This document shows positions 1 to 6,551 of a DNA stretch of 10,464 bases, piece by piece. The notes beneath the pieces were generated by a model. It saw only the letters and a program-made list of their open reading frames with translations, made no database searches and was not told the origin of the DNA. The DNA lies in the NCBI GenBank assembly GCA_034211115.1, contig JAXHTH010000274.1, positions 1 to 10,464 of the forward strand. The letters are read 5' to 3'. A program made the position numbers and the translations under genes. The DNA comes from JAXHTH01 sp034211115 (GTDB taxonomy: Bacteria; Planctomycetota; Phycisphaerae; Phycisphaerales; SM1A02). Position 1 is the stretch's first letter. Each line of letters starts with the position of its first letter.

Positions 1-479
1 CGACCGCCGTGCCCGCGAAGGCGGAGCCGACCGCCGTGCCCGCGGACGCGGCCGACGCCGAACCGGCGGAGGCCGCCGCGCCTCTTCCGCCCGAGGCCGG
101 GGAAGCCGACACCGCCGAACGCGTCGAGAAGGCCCTCTTCTCTGCGCGTCTCGATGCCGGCGTCCACGTGATCCGGTTCTCGCGCTCCGACGTGGTCGAT
201 GCGCATTACATCGAGCGGCTCGGCGATCAGATCTACCACCATCTCAGGGCCGTCGACGCCCCGCGCATCGTGGTTGATCTGGGCCACGTCGAGCATCTTT
301 CCTCCTCCGCCCTGAGCATGCTGATCGCCCTGCGGAAGGTCATCGTCGAGAAACAGGGCGGGGCAATGTGCCTGGCCAATGTGCGCGAGGAGATCCGGCA
401 GGTCTTCAAGCTGACCAAGCTCGATCGGCTGCTGAAGATCCACGACGGCACGCAGAAGGCGGTCGCCGATCTCGCCTGA
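1..479 (+). CDS. STAS-domain protein, anti-sigma factor antagonist type (5' partial)
   Basis: The reading frame is open to the left edge, so the true start probably lies outside the window. A GTG at 9 is the first possible start inside it. The first ~40 residues are Ala/Pro/Glu-rich low complexity with a 9-residue repeat (T-A-V-P-A-x-A). The remaining ~115 residues look like a complete STAS domain: a strand GVHVIRFSR, then IVVDLGHVEHLSSSALSMLI, then a helix and a second strand AMCLANV, ending in KLTKLDRLLKI. STAS proteins of this kind bind anti-sigma kinases and are switched by phosphorylation of a Ser in the D/L-S-S-x-x-L loop; here Ser 98-100 are the candidates. No kinase or phosphatase partner is visible. 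A role in partner switching is inferred from the family. The domain call is firm, the pathway is unknown. Confidence 0.8.
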   Translation, partial: TAVPAKAEPTAVPADAADAEPAEAAAPLPPEAGEADTAERVEKALFSARLDAGVHVIRFSRSDVVDAHYIERLGDQIYHHLRAVDAPRIVVDLGHVEHLSSSALSMLIALRKVIVEKQGGAMCLANVREEIRQVFKLTKLDRLLKIHDGTQKAVADLA

Positions 480-560
480 TCGATCGGCCCGGTCGGAAGA
501 GCGCTCGGTTAATCGATGGCCGGCCGGTCGAGGCGACTTCAGCCGCCGCGTCGCATCGGT

Positions 561-566
561 TACAGT
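561..566 (+). promoter_or_regulatory. Possible -10 box for the solute-binding protein gene
   Basis: TACAGT matches the -10 hexamer of the better supported tRNA-Tyr promoter in this window. The hexamer 17 bases upstream, TTCAGC at 538-543, is only a weak -35. The resulting leader would be about 105 nt. It contains a GCCGGC inverted repeat at 634-639/647-652 just before the ribosome binding site. Confidence 0.28.
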
Positions 567-678
567 ACATGACAGCGGTCGCGGATCGACGCCGCGCGGA
601 TGGCGTCCGACCGCGGCGGGAGAACCACGGTCAGCCGGCGTTCCGGGCCGGCGAGGGGGTTCGATAAAGGAGTCCACC

Positions 679-1485
679 ATGAATGCGATTCGATCCGGCA
701 GATGCCTTGCAGCAGCCTTCATGATTGTGGGGCTGATCATCGGCTGTGCGGCCGAGCCGACGGCGGATGAGCCGGCGATGGAGGCGGCGTCTCAGCCGGC
801 GCTGCCCACGCTGAACGTGGGGACCTCGCGCACCGTGCCCCCGATCATCTTCGAGGAGGACGGTCAGACGGTGGGGCTGGAGGCGGACCTGGCCCGCGAG
901 CTTGCCGCCGCCCTCGGGATGAAGGCCCGGCTCGTTCCCATGTACTGGCCGAACCTGATCCCCGAGCTCCGGGCCGGCCGCATCGACATCATCATGGCCG
1001 GCATGTCCATCACTGACGAGCGCAAGCGCGAGGTCGCGTTCGCCGAGCCGTACCTGACGACCGGCCAGGCGGCGCTGATCCGCGCCGCGGACCGACCTTC
1101 GCTGGGGACGGCCCGGCAGGTGCTGGGCACCCGCCGGCCGATCGGCGTGGAGGTCGCCTCGACGGGCGAGGGATTCGTGTCCGAGCAGATGCCCCGGGCG
1201 ACGCGGCGGAGCTTCCCGATCGTGTCGAAGGCGGTGGACGCCCTCGTTCTGGATGACGTGGACGTCGTGATCCACGATCGGCCGACGATCCTCTGGCTGG
1301 CGCGCGAGCACGCCGACGATGATCTGTTCGTCGTGCCGGGCCGATTCACCGAGGAATCGCTGGCGTGGGCGGTGCAGCGCGACGAGACGGCGTTGCGACA
1401 GAGAATCAACGATGTGCTCGAGAAGTGGAAGCGCACGGGCCGGCTCGAGGAGATCATCGCACGGTGGATCCCGGGTTCGGAATGA
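679..1485 (+). CDS. Family-3 extracellular solute-binding lipoprotein
   Basis: This 268-residue protein is predicted to be a membrane-anchored periplasmic binding protein of the polar amino acid type (SBP_bac_3). The N-terminus has basic residues (R5, R8), a hydrophobic stretch and a lipobox-like I-I-G-C with the lipidated Cys at 23. A short Ala/Glu/Pro-rich linker follows. The binding domain runs from about residue 43 to the end: LNVGTSRTVPPIIFEE, then VGLEADLARELAAALG, then the family signature around residues 109-125 (AGMSITDERKREVAFAEPY), where the Arg normally holds the ligand carboxylate. A strong ribosome binding site, AAAGGAG at 666-672, lies 6 bases before the ATG. No ABC permease or ATPase gene is adjacent, so it may work with a distant transporter or as a sensor. 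The ligand cannot be read from the sequence. Confidence 0.85.
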   Translation: MNAIRSGRCLAAAFMIVGLIIGCAAEPTADEPAMEAASQPALPTLNVGTSRTVPPIIFEEDGQTVGLEADLARELAAALGMKARLVPMYWPNLIPELRAGRIDIIMAGMSITDERKREVAFAEPYLTTGQAALIRAADRPSLGTARQVLGTRRPIGVEVASTGEGFVSEQMPRATRRSFPIVSKAVDALVLDDVDVVIHDRPTILWLAREHADDDLFVVPGRFTEESLAWAVQRDETALRQRINDVLEKWKRTGRLEEIIARWIPGSE

Positions 1486-1702
1486 GTCTTCAGACAAGGC
1501 GCGGGGATGAGGTGAATCCCGCCCCGGCCCGGAGGCGGAGTGCCGGAAAAACCCGTCGATGAGTCCAGCGACCGGCGGCGGGCGGCGCCGGCCGCGCGCA
1601 CCGCCGTGCACCCCGCCCGTCTCCGGGGAAGCGGGGTGAGATGGACATGGATGTGACCGGTTGCGGGCCGGTTGAAAGGGGCATTTTGCCCCGCCCGCGC
1701 GG

Positions 1703-1730
1703 TTGACTGGCGGGGGGGAGGCGGAATAAT
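1703..1730 (+). promoter_or_regulatory. Sigma70-type promoter of the pnt operon
   Basis: TTGACT at 1703-1708 and AATAAT at 1725-1730 are separated by 16 bases, and each matches the consensus at five of six positions. In such GC-rich surroundings the AT-rich -10 stands out. Transcription would begin near 1736, giving a leader of about 190 nt before pntAA. The GGGGCA/TGCCCC inverted repeat at 1678-1692 just upstream could be an operator, but that is a guess. Confidence 0.6.
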
Positions 1731-1811
1731 CCCGACGTGATTGTCGCGTATCCGAACGGGCGCCGCCGCGGGGCTGCGGCCGCACCGTGAGGAGGCTTCA
1801 AACAACCAGGT

Positions 1812-1880
1812 GAACGTGTTACGTTCCCCGCTCGTGATGTTACTGCCGGGCTTCCGTCAAGGGGCGGATCGCCCCCGGCA
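1812..1880 (+). promoter_or_regulatory. Inverted repeats in the pntAA leader
   Basis: Three perfect pairings can be read directly. GAACGT-GTT-ACGTTC lies at 1812-1826. TGCCGGG at 1844-1850 pairs with CCCGGCA at 1874-1880. Within that, GGGGCG-GAT-CGCCCC lies at 1861-1875, sharing two bases with the outer stem so that the two compete or nest with a bulge. The elements end about 35 bases before the pntAA ribosome binding site. They could form a regulatory RNA leader, or the first could be an operator. I do not recognise a known riboswitch. Confidence 0.4.
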
Positions 1881-1924
1881 TTCGTGTCTCTCCCGACCAC
1901 CATCAAGAACCGGATGAGGATCGC

Positions 1925-3136
1925 ATGATCGTTGGAGTCGTCAAAGAAACGTTTCCCGGCGAGCGGCGCGTGGCGCTGGTGCCGGGCGTGTTGCCTTCGA
2001 TCACGAAGGCCGGCGCCGAAGTGATCGTCGAAGCCGGCGCGGGACTCGAGGCAGGCTTTCCGGACCAGGAGTATGAAGAGAAAGGCGCAAAGGTCGTTTC
2101 CGATCGCGCCGAGATCTTCAAATCCGCCGACATCGTCTGCATGATCCGCACCTCCGGCGCCAACCCCGAGAAGGGAACCGGCGATCTGGAGCTGTACCGC
2201 AAGGACCAGGTGCTGATCGGTCTGTCCGAGCCGCTCACCGAGCCGGAGCCGATCAGGAAGATCGCCGCCACCGGCGCACGGCTGTTCGCGCTGGAACTGA
2301 TTCCCCGCACGACGCGGGGGCAGGCGATGGACGTGCTCAGCTCCCAGGCGACGGTGGCCGGCTACAAGGCCGTCGCCCTCGCCACGGACACGCTGGCGAA
2401 GATGTTCCCGCTCATGATGACCGCGGCGGGGACGATCAAGCCGGCGAAGGTGTTCGTCCTCGGGGCCGGTGTGGCGGGCCTCCAGGCCATCGCCTCCGCC
2501 AAGCGCGCCGGCGCCGTCGTCCACGCGTTCGACGTGCGGCCGGAAGTCAAGGAGCAGGTCGAATCGCTGGGCGGGAAGTTCGTCGAGATCGAGGTCGCCG
2601 ATGCGCGCGGCGAGGGCGGCTATGCCCGCGAGCTCACCGACGAGGAGAAGAAGAAGCAGCAGGAGCTGATGGCCGAGACGATCGCGGAGAGCGACGTGGT
2701 CATCACCACCGCCGCGGTCCCGGGCAAGAAGGCCCCGATGCTCATTCCCGCCGACGTCGCCCGCCGCATGAGGCCCGGGGCGCTCATCGTGGACATGGCG
2801 GCCGAGCGGGGCGGCAACTGCGAGCTGAGCAAGCCCGACGAGACGGTGGTCGAGAACGGGGTGACCATCCTGGGGCCCACCAACATGGCCGCCACCATCC
2901 CCTATCACGCCAGCCAGATGTTCGCCAAGAACGTGGCGAACCTCCTCGCCCTCATCATCAAGGAGGGCAAGCTCGAGCTGGACATGGAAGACGAGATCAT
3001 CGTCGGCACGCTGGAAACGGACGGCGGCGAGATCATTCACAAGATGGCCCGTGAAATCTTCGGCCTTCCGCCGCTCGCCTCCGCCGAAGCGGACGCCAAG
3101 GCAGAGGAAGCCGTGACAGAAGGGAGCAAAGCCTGA
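1925..3136 (+). CDS. pntAA: NAD(P) transhydrogenase subunit alpha part 1 (dI, NAD(H)-binding)
   Basis: This 403-residue soluble subunit binds NAD(H) and passes hydride to NADP+ held by PntB, driven by inward proton flow across the inner membrane. It opens with MIVGVVKETFPGERRVALVP, the family N-terminus related to alanine dehydrogenase. The RQD-loop residues are present as R128, Q133 and D136, almost the same numbers as in the structurally known Rhodospirillum rubrum dI (127/132/135). The Rossmann glycine motif GAGVAGLQA spans 180-188, with acidic D203 in FDVR, the residue expected to bind the NAD adenosine ribose. A Lys/Glu-rich mobile-loop region (about 230-245) precedes VVITTAAVPG. The length fits the split alpha type that lacks membrane helices. 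GAGGA at 1916-1920 lies 4 bases before the ATG. The stop overlaps the next start as ATGA-like TGATG. Confidence 0.95.
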   Translation: MIVGVVKETFPGERRVALVPGVLPSITKAGAEVIVEAGAGLEAGFPDQEYEEKGAKVVSDRAEIFKSADIVCMIRTSGANPEKGTGDLELYRKDQVLIGLSEPLTEPEPIRKIAATGARLFALELIPRTTRGQAMDVLSSQATVAGYKAVALATDTLAKMFPLMMTAAGTIKPAKVFVLGAGVAGLQAIASAKRAGAVVHAFDVRPEVKEQVESLGGKFVEIEVADARGEGGYARELTDEEKKKQQELMAETIAESDVVITTAAVPGKKAPMLIPADVARRMRPGALIVDMAAERGGNCELSKPDETVVENGVTILGPTNMAATIPYHASQMFAKNVANLLALIIKEGKLELDMEDEIIVGTLETDGGEIIHKMAREIFGLPPLASAEADAKAEEAVTEGSKA

Positions 3137-3420
3137 TGTTTACGCTCTACCTGACGATCTTCGCGCTGGCGATCTTCGTGGGATTCGAGATCATCACGAA
3201 GGTTCCGCCCACGCTGCACACCCCGCTCATGTCCGGGGCGAACGCGATCTCCGGCATCACCATCGTGGGCGCCCTGATCGTGGCCGGGCAGACCCCGCTG
3301 GGCGAGGATGCTCTTATCGGGATCATCGCCTGCGGGGCGGTGATCTTCGCCATGATCAACGTCGCCGGCGGGTTCGCCGTGACCCATCGCATGCTCGAGA
3401 TGTTCCAGAAGAAGGGTTGA
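3136..3420 (+). CDS. pntAB: NAD(P) transhydrogenase subunit alpha part 2 (dII membrane segment)
   Basis: This 94-residue membrane protein supplies the alpha-chain helices of the proton channel of the transhydrogenase. Three hydrophobic segments are visible at about residues 2-20, 34-52 and 58-82, separated by the conserved ITKVPPTLHTPLMSGANAISG loop (about residues 20-40), which is highly typical of the family, and ending in VTHRMLEMF. Its start overlaps the pntAA stop by one base (TGATG). A ribosome binding site AAGGGAG at 3120-3126 lies inside the end of pntAA, 9 bases before the ATG. Only 4 bases separate it from pntB. This tight packing implies translational coupling and equal production. 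Carrying this part as a separate polypeptide is the three-gene layout, as in R. rubrum, in contrast to the fused PntA of E. coli. Confidence 0.95.
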   Translation: MFTLYLTIFALAIFVGFEIITKVPPTLHTPLMSGANAISGITIVGALIVAGQTPLGEDALIGIIACGAVIFAMINVAGGFAVTHRMLEMFQKKG

Positions 3421-3424
3421 CGCC

Positions 3425-4954
3425 GTGGACAACGCAATGAACGCATCTGAAGTGACCAGCGCCTTCGGCGCCGGCGTCGAGGCGGCCGGCTGGGTCGTGC
3501 CGGTGCAGAACATCCTCTACGTCATCGCGGCCATCCTCTTCATCTTCGGCATCAAGGGCCTCACCCATCCCCGCACCGCGGTGAACGGCAACCTCCGCGC
3601 GCTGAGCGGCATGCTCCTGGCCATGGTCGCGACCCTGCTCATGTACAAGGGCGAGATGAGCGTCTGGGCCGGGTGGTACTGGTGGGTGGCCGGCGGGATC
3701 GTGGGCACCCTCATCGGCCTCATCGCCGCCCGCCTCGTGAAGATGACCGCGATGCCGGAGATGGTCGCCCTGTACAACGGCTCGGGCGGCGCCGCCTCCA
3801 TGCTCGTGGCCGGCGCGGTGTTCATGCACTTTGCGCACAAGGCCGCCGGGATGGCCGGCGAGGGCGGGGTCACCGCCGAACTCATCGGCGAGGCCATCCG
3901 CGCCGAGAACGCCGACCCCATGCAGACCTACATCGCCACCGCGGTCTCGGGCATCATCGGGGCCGTCACCGCCAGCGGGTCGTTCCTCGCCTTCCTCAAG
4001 CTGCGCGGCAAGTTCGGCGGCGCCTCGACGAACCCCACGCTGAAGCTCCTCAACGGCCTGTTCTTCCTCATTGCCGTCGCGTTCGGCGTGTGGCTGGTGC
4101 TCTCGCCCGAGACGACCTGGCTGTACTGGGCCGTCGCGGTCAGCGCCCTCATCTGCGGCGTGTTCTTCGTCATGCCCATCGGCGGGGCGGACATGCCCGT
4201 GGTGATCTCCCTGCTCAACAGCTTCTCGGGCCTCGCCGCCTGCGCCACCGGCTTCGTGATCTCCAACACGGTGCTCATCGTCTCCGGCTCGCTCGTCGGC
4301 GCCTCGGGACTGATCCTCACCCAGATCATGTGCGTGGCGATGAACCGGTCGTGGACGAACACGTTCTTCGGCGTGATGGCCGAGGCCGGCGGCGGACCGT
4401 CCGCCGACGAGGTCTACGCGGGCAAGGTCAAGTCCACCAGCCCCGACGAAGTCGCGATGCTGCTGGACGGCGTGCAGCGCGTGTGCATCGTCCCCGGCTA
4501 CGGCATGGCCGTCTCCCAGAGCCAGCACGTGGTCCGTGACATCGCCAACATGCTCATCGAGAACGACGTGGAGGTGACCTACGGCATCCACCCCGTGGCC
4601 GGCCGCATGCCCGGGCACATGAACGTACTCCTGGCCGAGGCCGATGTCCCCTACGACCAGCTTCACGAGATGGACGCGGTCAACAAGTACATCGAGCAGG
4701 TGGACGTGTGCATCGTGCTCGGGGCCAACGACGTGGTGAACCCCGACGCGAGGACGAACCCGGAAAGCCCCATCGCGGGCATGCCCATCATCGACGTGGA
4801 CAAGGCCCGCACCTGCGTGGTCATCAAGCGTTCGCTCTCGCCCGGCTTCGCGGGCATCCCCAACCCGCTCTTCGCCATGGACAACACGCTCATGATGTTC
4901 GGCGACGGCAAGAAGGCGCTCAACGAGCTCGCCGAGGCGCTGAAGGAGAACTGA
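3425..4954 (+). CDS. pntB: NAD(P) transhydrogenase subunit beta (dII helices plus dIII, NADP(H)-binding)
   Basis: This 509-residue subunit holds most of the proton-conducting helices and the C-terminal NADP(H)-binding dIII domain. The membrane half (about 22-310) carries IGGADMPVVISLLNSFSG, GASGLILTQIMCVAMNRS and other family blocks. The dIII half has the fingerprint G358-Y-G360-M-A-V363, the block GIHPVAGRMPGHMNVLLAEA, the GANDVVNP loop, and K468-R469-S470, the motif that contacts the 2'-phosphate of NADP. GTG at 3425 is chosen because GAAGGG at 3411-3416 is 8 bases upstream; ATG 3437 would be 20 bases away. The protein is about 45 residues longer than E. coli PntB by my recollection, from an N-terminal extension and a longer loop near residues 128-165. 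The position of E. coli His91 appears to be Asn118. It is the last gene of the operon. Confidence 0.95.
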   Translation: MDNAMNASEVTSAFGAGVEAAGWVVPVQNILYVIAAILFIFGIKGLTHPRTAVNGNLRALSGMLLAMVATLLMYKGEMSVWAGWYWWVAGGIVGTLIGLIAARLVKMTAMPEMVALYNGSGGAASMLVAGAVFMHFAHKAAGMAGEGGVTAELIGEAIRAENADPMQTYIATAVSGIIGAVTASGSFLAFLKLRGKFGGASTNPTLKLLNGLFFLIAVAFGVWLVLSPETTWLYWAVAVSALICGVFFVMPIGGADMPVVISLLNSFSGLAACATGFVISNTVLIVSGSLVGASGLILTQIMCVAMNRSWTNTFFGVMAEAGGGPSADEVYAGKVKSTSPDEVAMLLDGVQRVCIVPGYGMAVSQSQHVVRDIANMLIENDVEVTYGIHPVAGRMPGHMNVLLAEADVPYDQLHEMDAVNKYIEQVDVCIVLGANDVVNPDARTNPESPIAGMPIIDVDKARTCVVIKRSLSPGFAGIPNPLFAMDNTLMMFGDGKKALNELAEALKEN

Positions 4955-4999
4955 TCCTCCTCCCGCTCCGCGCGACGCTCACGATCTCATGACCGCTCA

Positions 5000-5029
5000 A
5001 AGCCCACGGTCTCCGACCGTGGGCTTCTT
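5000..5029 (+). terminator. Intrinsic terminator of the pnt operon
   Basis: A perfect 11-bp stem (5000-5010 with 5016-5026, arm AAGCCCACGGT) with a 5-base loop CTCCG is followed by the T-rich TTCTT. It lies 45 bases after the pntB stop. A closely related hairpin stands at 6020-6048. Confidence 0.9.
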
Positions 5030-5069
5030 CTCGCGCCGCGCCGAACGCATCGATCCGGCCCCACGTAGA

Positions 5070-5978
5070 ATGATGACCGTGATCGACTCGTCCGATCAGC
5101 CCCCCGCCGATCGTCCGGACCTCGGTCTGGAGCTGGACGAGTACCACCACGCGATGCGGCTGGTGCTGCGCCGTCGGCGTCAGGCGCTGATGGCACTCGC
5201 CATCGCGGCCGGGACGCTGGGGGGCTTCCTCGCCATCGTCGTTGAGTCGGTGAGCGGCCGCGCCTGGGGGCCGCCCAATGCCGCGAGCGATGCGCTTGCG
5301 GTCATCGTCGGCGCGTTCTTCGGGTTCCTGTCGGCGCTCATCGTACCCTTCGCGCTGGAGCGCAAGGACCTGGGCATCGCCCTGCCGCTCGTATTCGGCC
5401 CAACGGCCGGCGTGATCGTGCTCTATGCATGGCGGTTCGATCCCCTCGTGGCGTCGCTGCCCGCGATGTCCGCTGTCGTCGGCCTGAGCGCGGTGGCGTG
5501 GCTGTGCCTGCCGAACACGCTCCGCCCGATCCGACCGGCACGCTGTCACCGGTGCGGCTACAGCCTCGAAGGTAACGCGACCGGCCGCTGCCCCGAGTGC
5601 GGACTGGACTGGGGAACATACACCGATCCGGCTCGGATCCCGTCGGCCGGGCGCCTGATTGGCGCCGTGCCCCTCACGCGTCTGATCTGGGGCGCCTGGC
5701 CGGGCCGCATCATTGTCGGCAGCGCCATCATCCTCATCGTCGGTGTCGCGGTTGCCCGTCACACCGGACCGCGCTTCACGTACGCACGATTCGACTCGAT
5801 CGAGCCCGGCATGACGTGCGAGGAGGTTCGCGACATCCTCGGCCGCCCCGACAGCATCGAATCGCCGGGGCCGCGGGTGCAACGGTGGCTCTACCAGTCC
5901 AACGCCCTGTTCGTCCTCTACGAGGTCGTCGAATTCAGGGATGACAGGGTGTGGTGTACCGACACGGTGCGATGGTGA
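5070..5978 (+). CDS. Membrane protein with Cys4 zinc ribbon and SmpA/BamE-like C-terminal domain
   Basis: The function is unknown. With the start at 5070 the protein has 302 residues. Four hydrophobic segments lie at about 39-58, 74-95, 103-121 and 129-147. A zinc-ribbon follows with C159-x2-C162 and C174-x2-C177, in the form HRCGYSLEGN...CPECG, which I recognise from many planctomycete membrane proteins. A fifth hydrophobic segment lies at about 213-229. The last ~60 residues (FDSIEPGMTCEEVRDILGRP, then a W/Y-rich strand region) match the pattern of SmpA/OmlA (BamE-like) domains. The frame is open from an ATG at 4989, but that start would put the pnt terminator inside the gene, so ATG 5070, ATG 5073 or GTG 5079 is preferred. 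A TAGAAT hexamer overlaps the start, so the transcript may be leaderless. The gene stands alone between two terminators. Confidence 0.7.
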   Translation: MMTVIDSSDQPPADRPDLGLELDEYHHAMRLVLRRRRQALMALAIAAGTLGGFLAIVVESVSGRAWGPPNAASDALAVIVGAFFGFLSALIVPFALERKDLGIALPLVFGPTAGVIVLYAWRFDPLVASLPAMSAVVGLSAVAWLCLPNTLRPIRPARCHRCGYSLEGNATGRCPECGLDWGTYTDPARIPSAGRLIGAVPLTRLIWGAWPGRIIVGSAIILIVGVAVARHTGPRFTYARFDSIEPGMTCEEVRDILGRPDSIESPGPRVQRWLYQSNALFVLYEVVEFRDDRVWCTDTVRW

Positions 5979-6019
5979 TGTCGCGCTCTCGCGGCGGGTG
6001 AATCGCCGATCACGCCGAC

Positions 6020-6048
6020 AAAGCCCGTGGTCTTCGACCGTGGGTCTT
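6020..6048 (+). terminator. Terminator between convergent genes
   Basis: Read on the plus strand, AAAGCCCGTGGTC pairs with GACCGTGGGTCTT around a TTC loop. This gives 10 bp with three G-U pairs, then one A-C mismatch and two A-U pairs, followed by CCCCC rather than a T-run. On the minus strand the wobble pairs become A-C mismatches, so the hairpin fits the upstream plus-strand gene better than the convergent DUF2237 gene. Its sequence is close to the terminator at 5000-5029. Confidence 0.65.
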
Positions 6049-6057
6049 CCCCCTTGG

Positions 6058-6426
6058 TCAGCGCCTGCTCTCCACCGCGTGCGCCTTGAGCTCCTCGAGC
6101 GTGACGAACTCGAGGGCGGAGATGTGCGTGGCCTCGAGGACGACGGGCGGAGCGACGCCCGCCTCCAGCGCCTCCTTCCACCGCGCCACGCACAGGCACC
6201 ACCGGTCGCCGTCCTTCAGGCCCGGGAACTGCATCGCGGGGCTGGGCGTCATCAGGTCGTTGCCCCGCTCCTTCGAGAACTCGAGAAACGCATCGGTGAC
6301 CTGCGCGCAGACGATGTGCAGGCCGACATCGCCCGGACCCGTGTTGCAGGCGCCGTCGCGGCGAAAGCCGGTCAGCGGGTCCTTCGAGCAGGGGATGAGT
6401 TCGGTGCCGAGCACGTTGCGGGCCAT
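6058..6426 (-). CDS. DUF2237 family protein
   Basis: This is a complete 122-residue member of DUF2237 (COG3651), a conserved family with no known function that I am aware of. The family blocks are easy to see: VLGTELIPCSKDPLTGFRRDG (residues 5-25), GDVGLHIVCAQVTDAFLEF (32-50), a Gly-Asn-Asp-Leu then TPSP stretch, FPGLKDGDRWCLCVARW (67-83), and APPVVLEATHISALE (92-106). Five cysteines (13, 27, 40, 77, 79) sit in conserved blocks, which suggests metal or redox chemistry, but this is inference. The start is supported by GAGG about 8 bases upstream on the minus strand. The gene is convergent with the zinc-ribbon gene and divergent from mnmG, with 125 bases between the two starts, so it is probably transcribed alone. 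Confidence 0.9.
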   Translation of the reverse strand: MARNVLGTELIPCSKDPLTGFRRDGACNTGPGDVGLHIVCAQVTDAFLEFSKERGNDLMTPSPAMQFPGLKDGDRWCLCVARWKEALEAGVAPPVVLEATHISALEFVTLEELKAHAVESRR

Positions 6427-6462
6427 GTGAGAAATCCTCGGATGGGCGGGGCGAATCGCCTG

Positions 6463-6468
6463 AGCATA
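6463..6468 (-). promoter_or_regulatory. Possible -10 box for the DUF2237 gene
   Basis: TATGCT on the minus strand matches the -10 consensus at four of six positions, and transcription would begin about 30 bases before the start codon. No good -35 hexamer is visible 16-18 bases upstream. Confidence 0.3.
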
Positions 6469-6536
6469 GGCCCGCGGCGCGACCGCTTCCGCGGCCCCCG
6501 GCCCCTCCGACTCTCGAATTCGCCGCCGCGGCTCCC

Positions 6537-6542
6537 TATATT
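6537..6542 (+). promoter_or_regulatory. Possible -10 box for mnmG
   Basis: TATATT is the most AT-rich hexamer in the divergent gap. A weak -35 (TCGAAT, 6514-6519) lies 17 bases upstream. Transcription would begin at about 6549-6552, at or next to the ATG at 6552, so the mRNA would be leaderless or nearly so. Confidence 0.35.
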
Positions 6543-6551
6543 CAGCCGGAG

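Larger units (their letters stand above)
1486..1924. other. 439-base intergenic region with promoter and structured pnt leader
   Basis: No convincing gene lies here. The left part (to about 1670) is GC-rich and holds a CCGGCG/CGCCGG inverted repeat (1572-1577/1586-1591) with no T-tract, so I do not call it a terminator. A perfect GGGGCA-TTT-TGCCCC inverted repeat at 1678-1692 sits 10 bases before the -35 box of the pnt promoter. The right part (about 1736-1924) is the pnt leader and holds several inverted repeats, described separately. Confidence 0.7.

Noticed and set aside
1572..1591. CCGGCG/CGCCGG inverted repeat as terminator of the solute-binding protein gene
   Set aside because: It lacks a T-tract, is entirely G/C and lies 87 bases after the stop. 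Such repeats are expected by chance in this composition.
1490..4666. Long minus-strand frames opposite the pnt operon (1490-3040 and 3356-4666)
   Set aside because: They are His/Arg/Gly/Asp-rich shadow frames of strongly conserved pnt genes, with no motif or ribosome site.
4989..5069. Upstream start (ATG 4989) for the zinc-ribbon membrane protein
   Set aside because: It would place the pnt terminator hairpin within the coding sequence. The extra 27 residues look like translated terminator.
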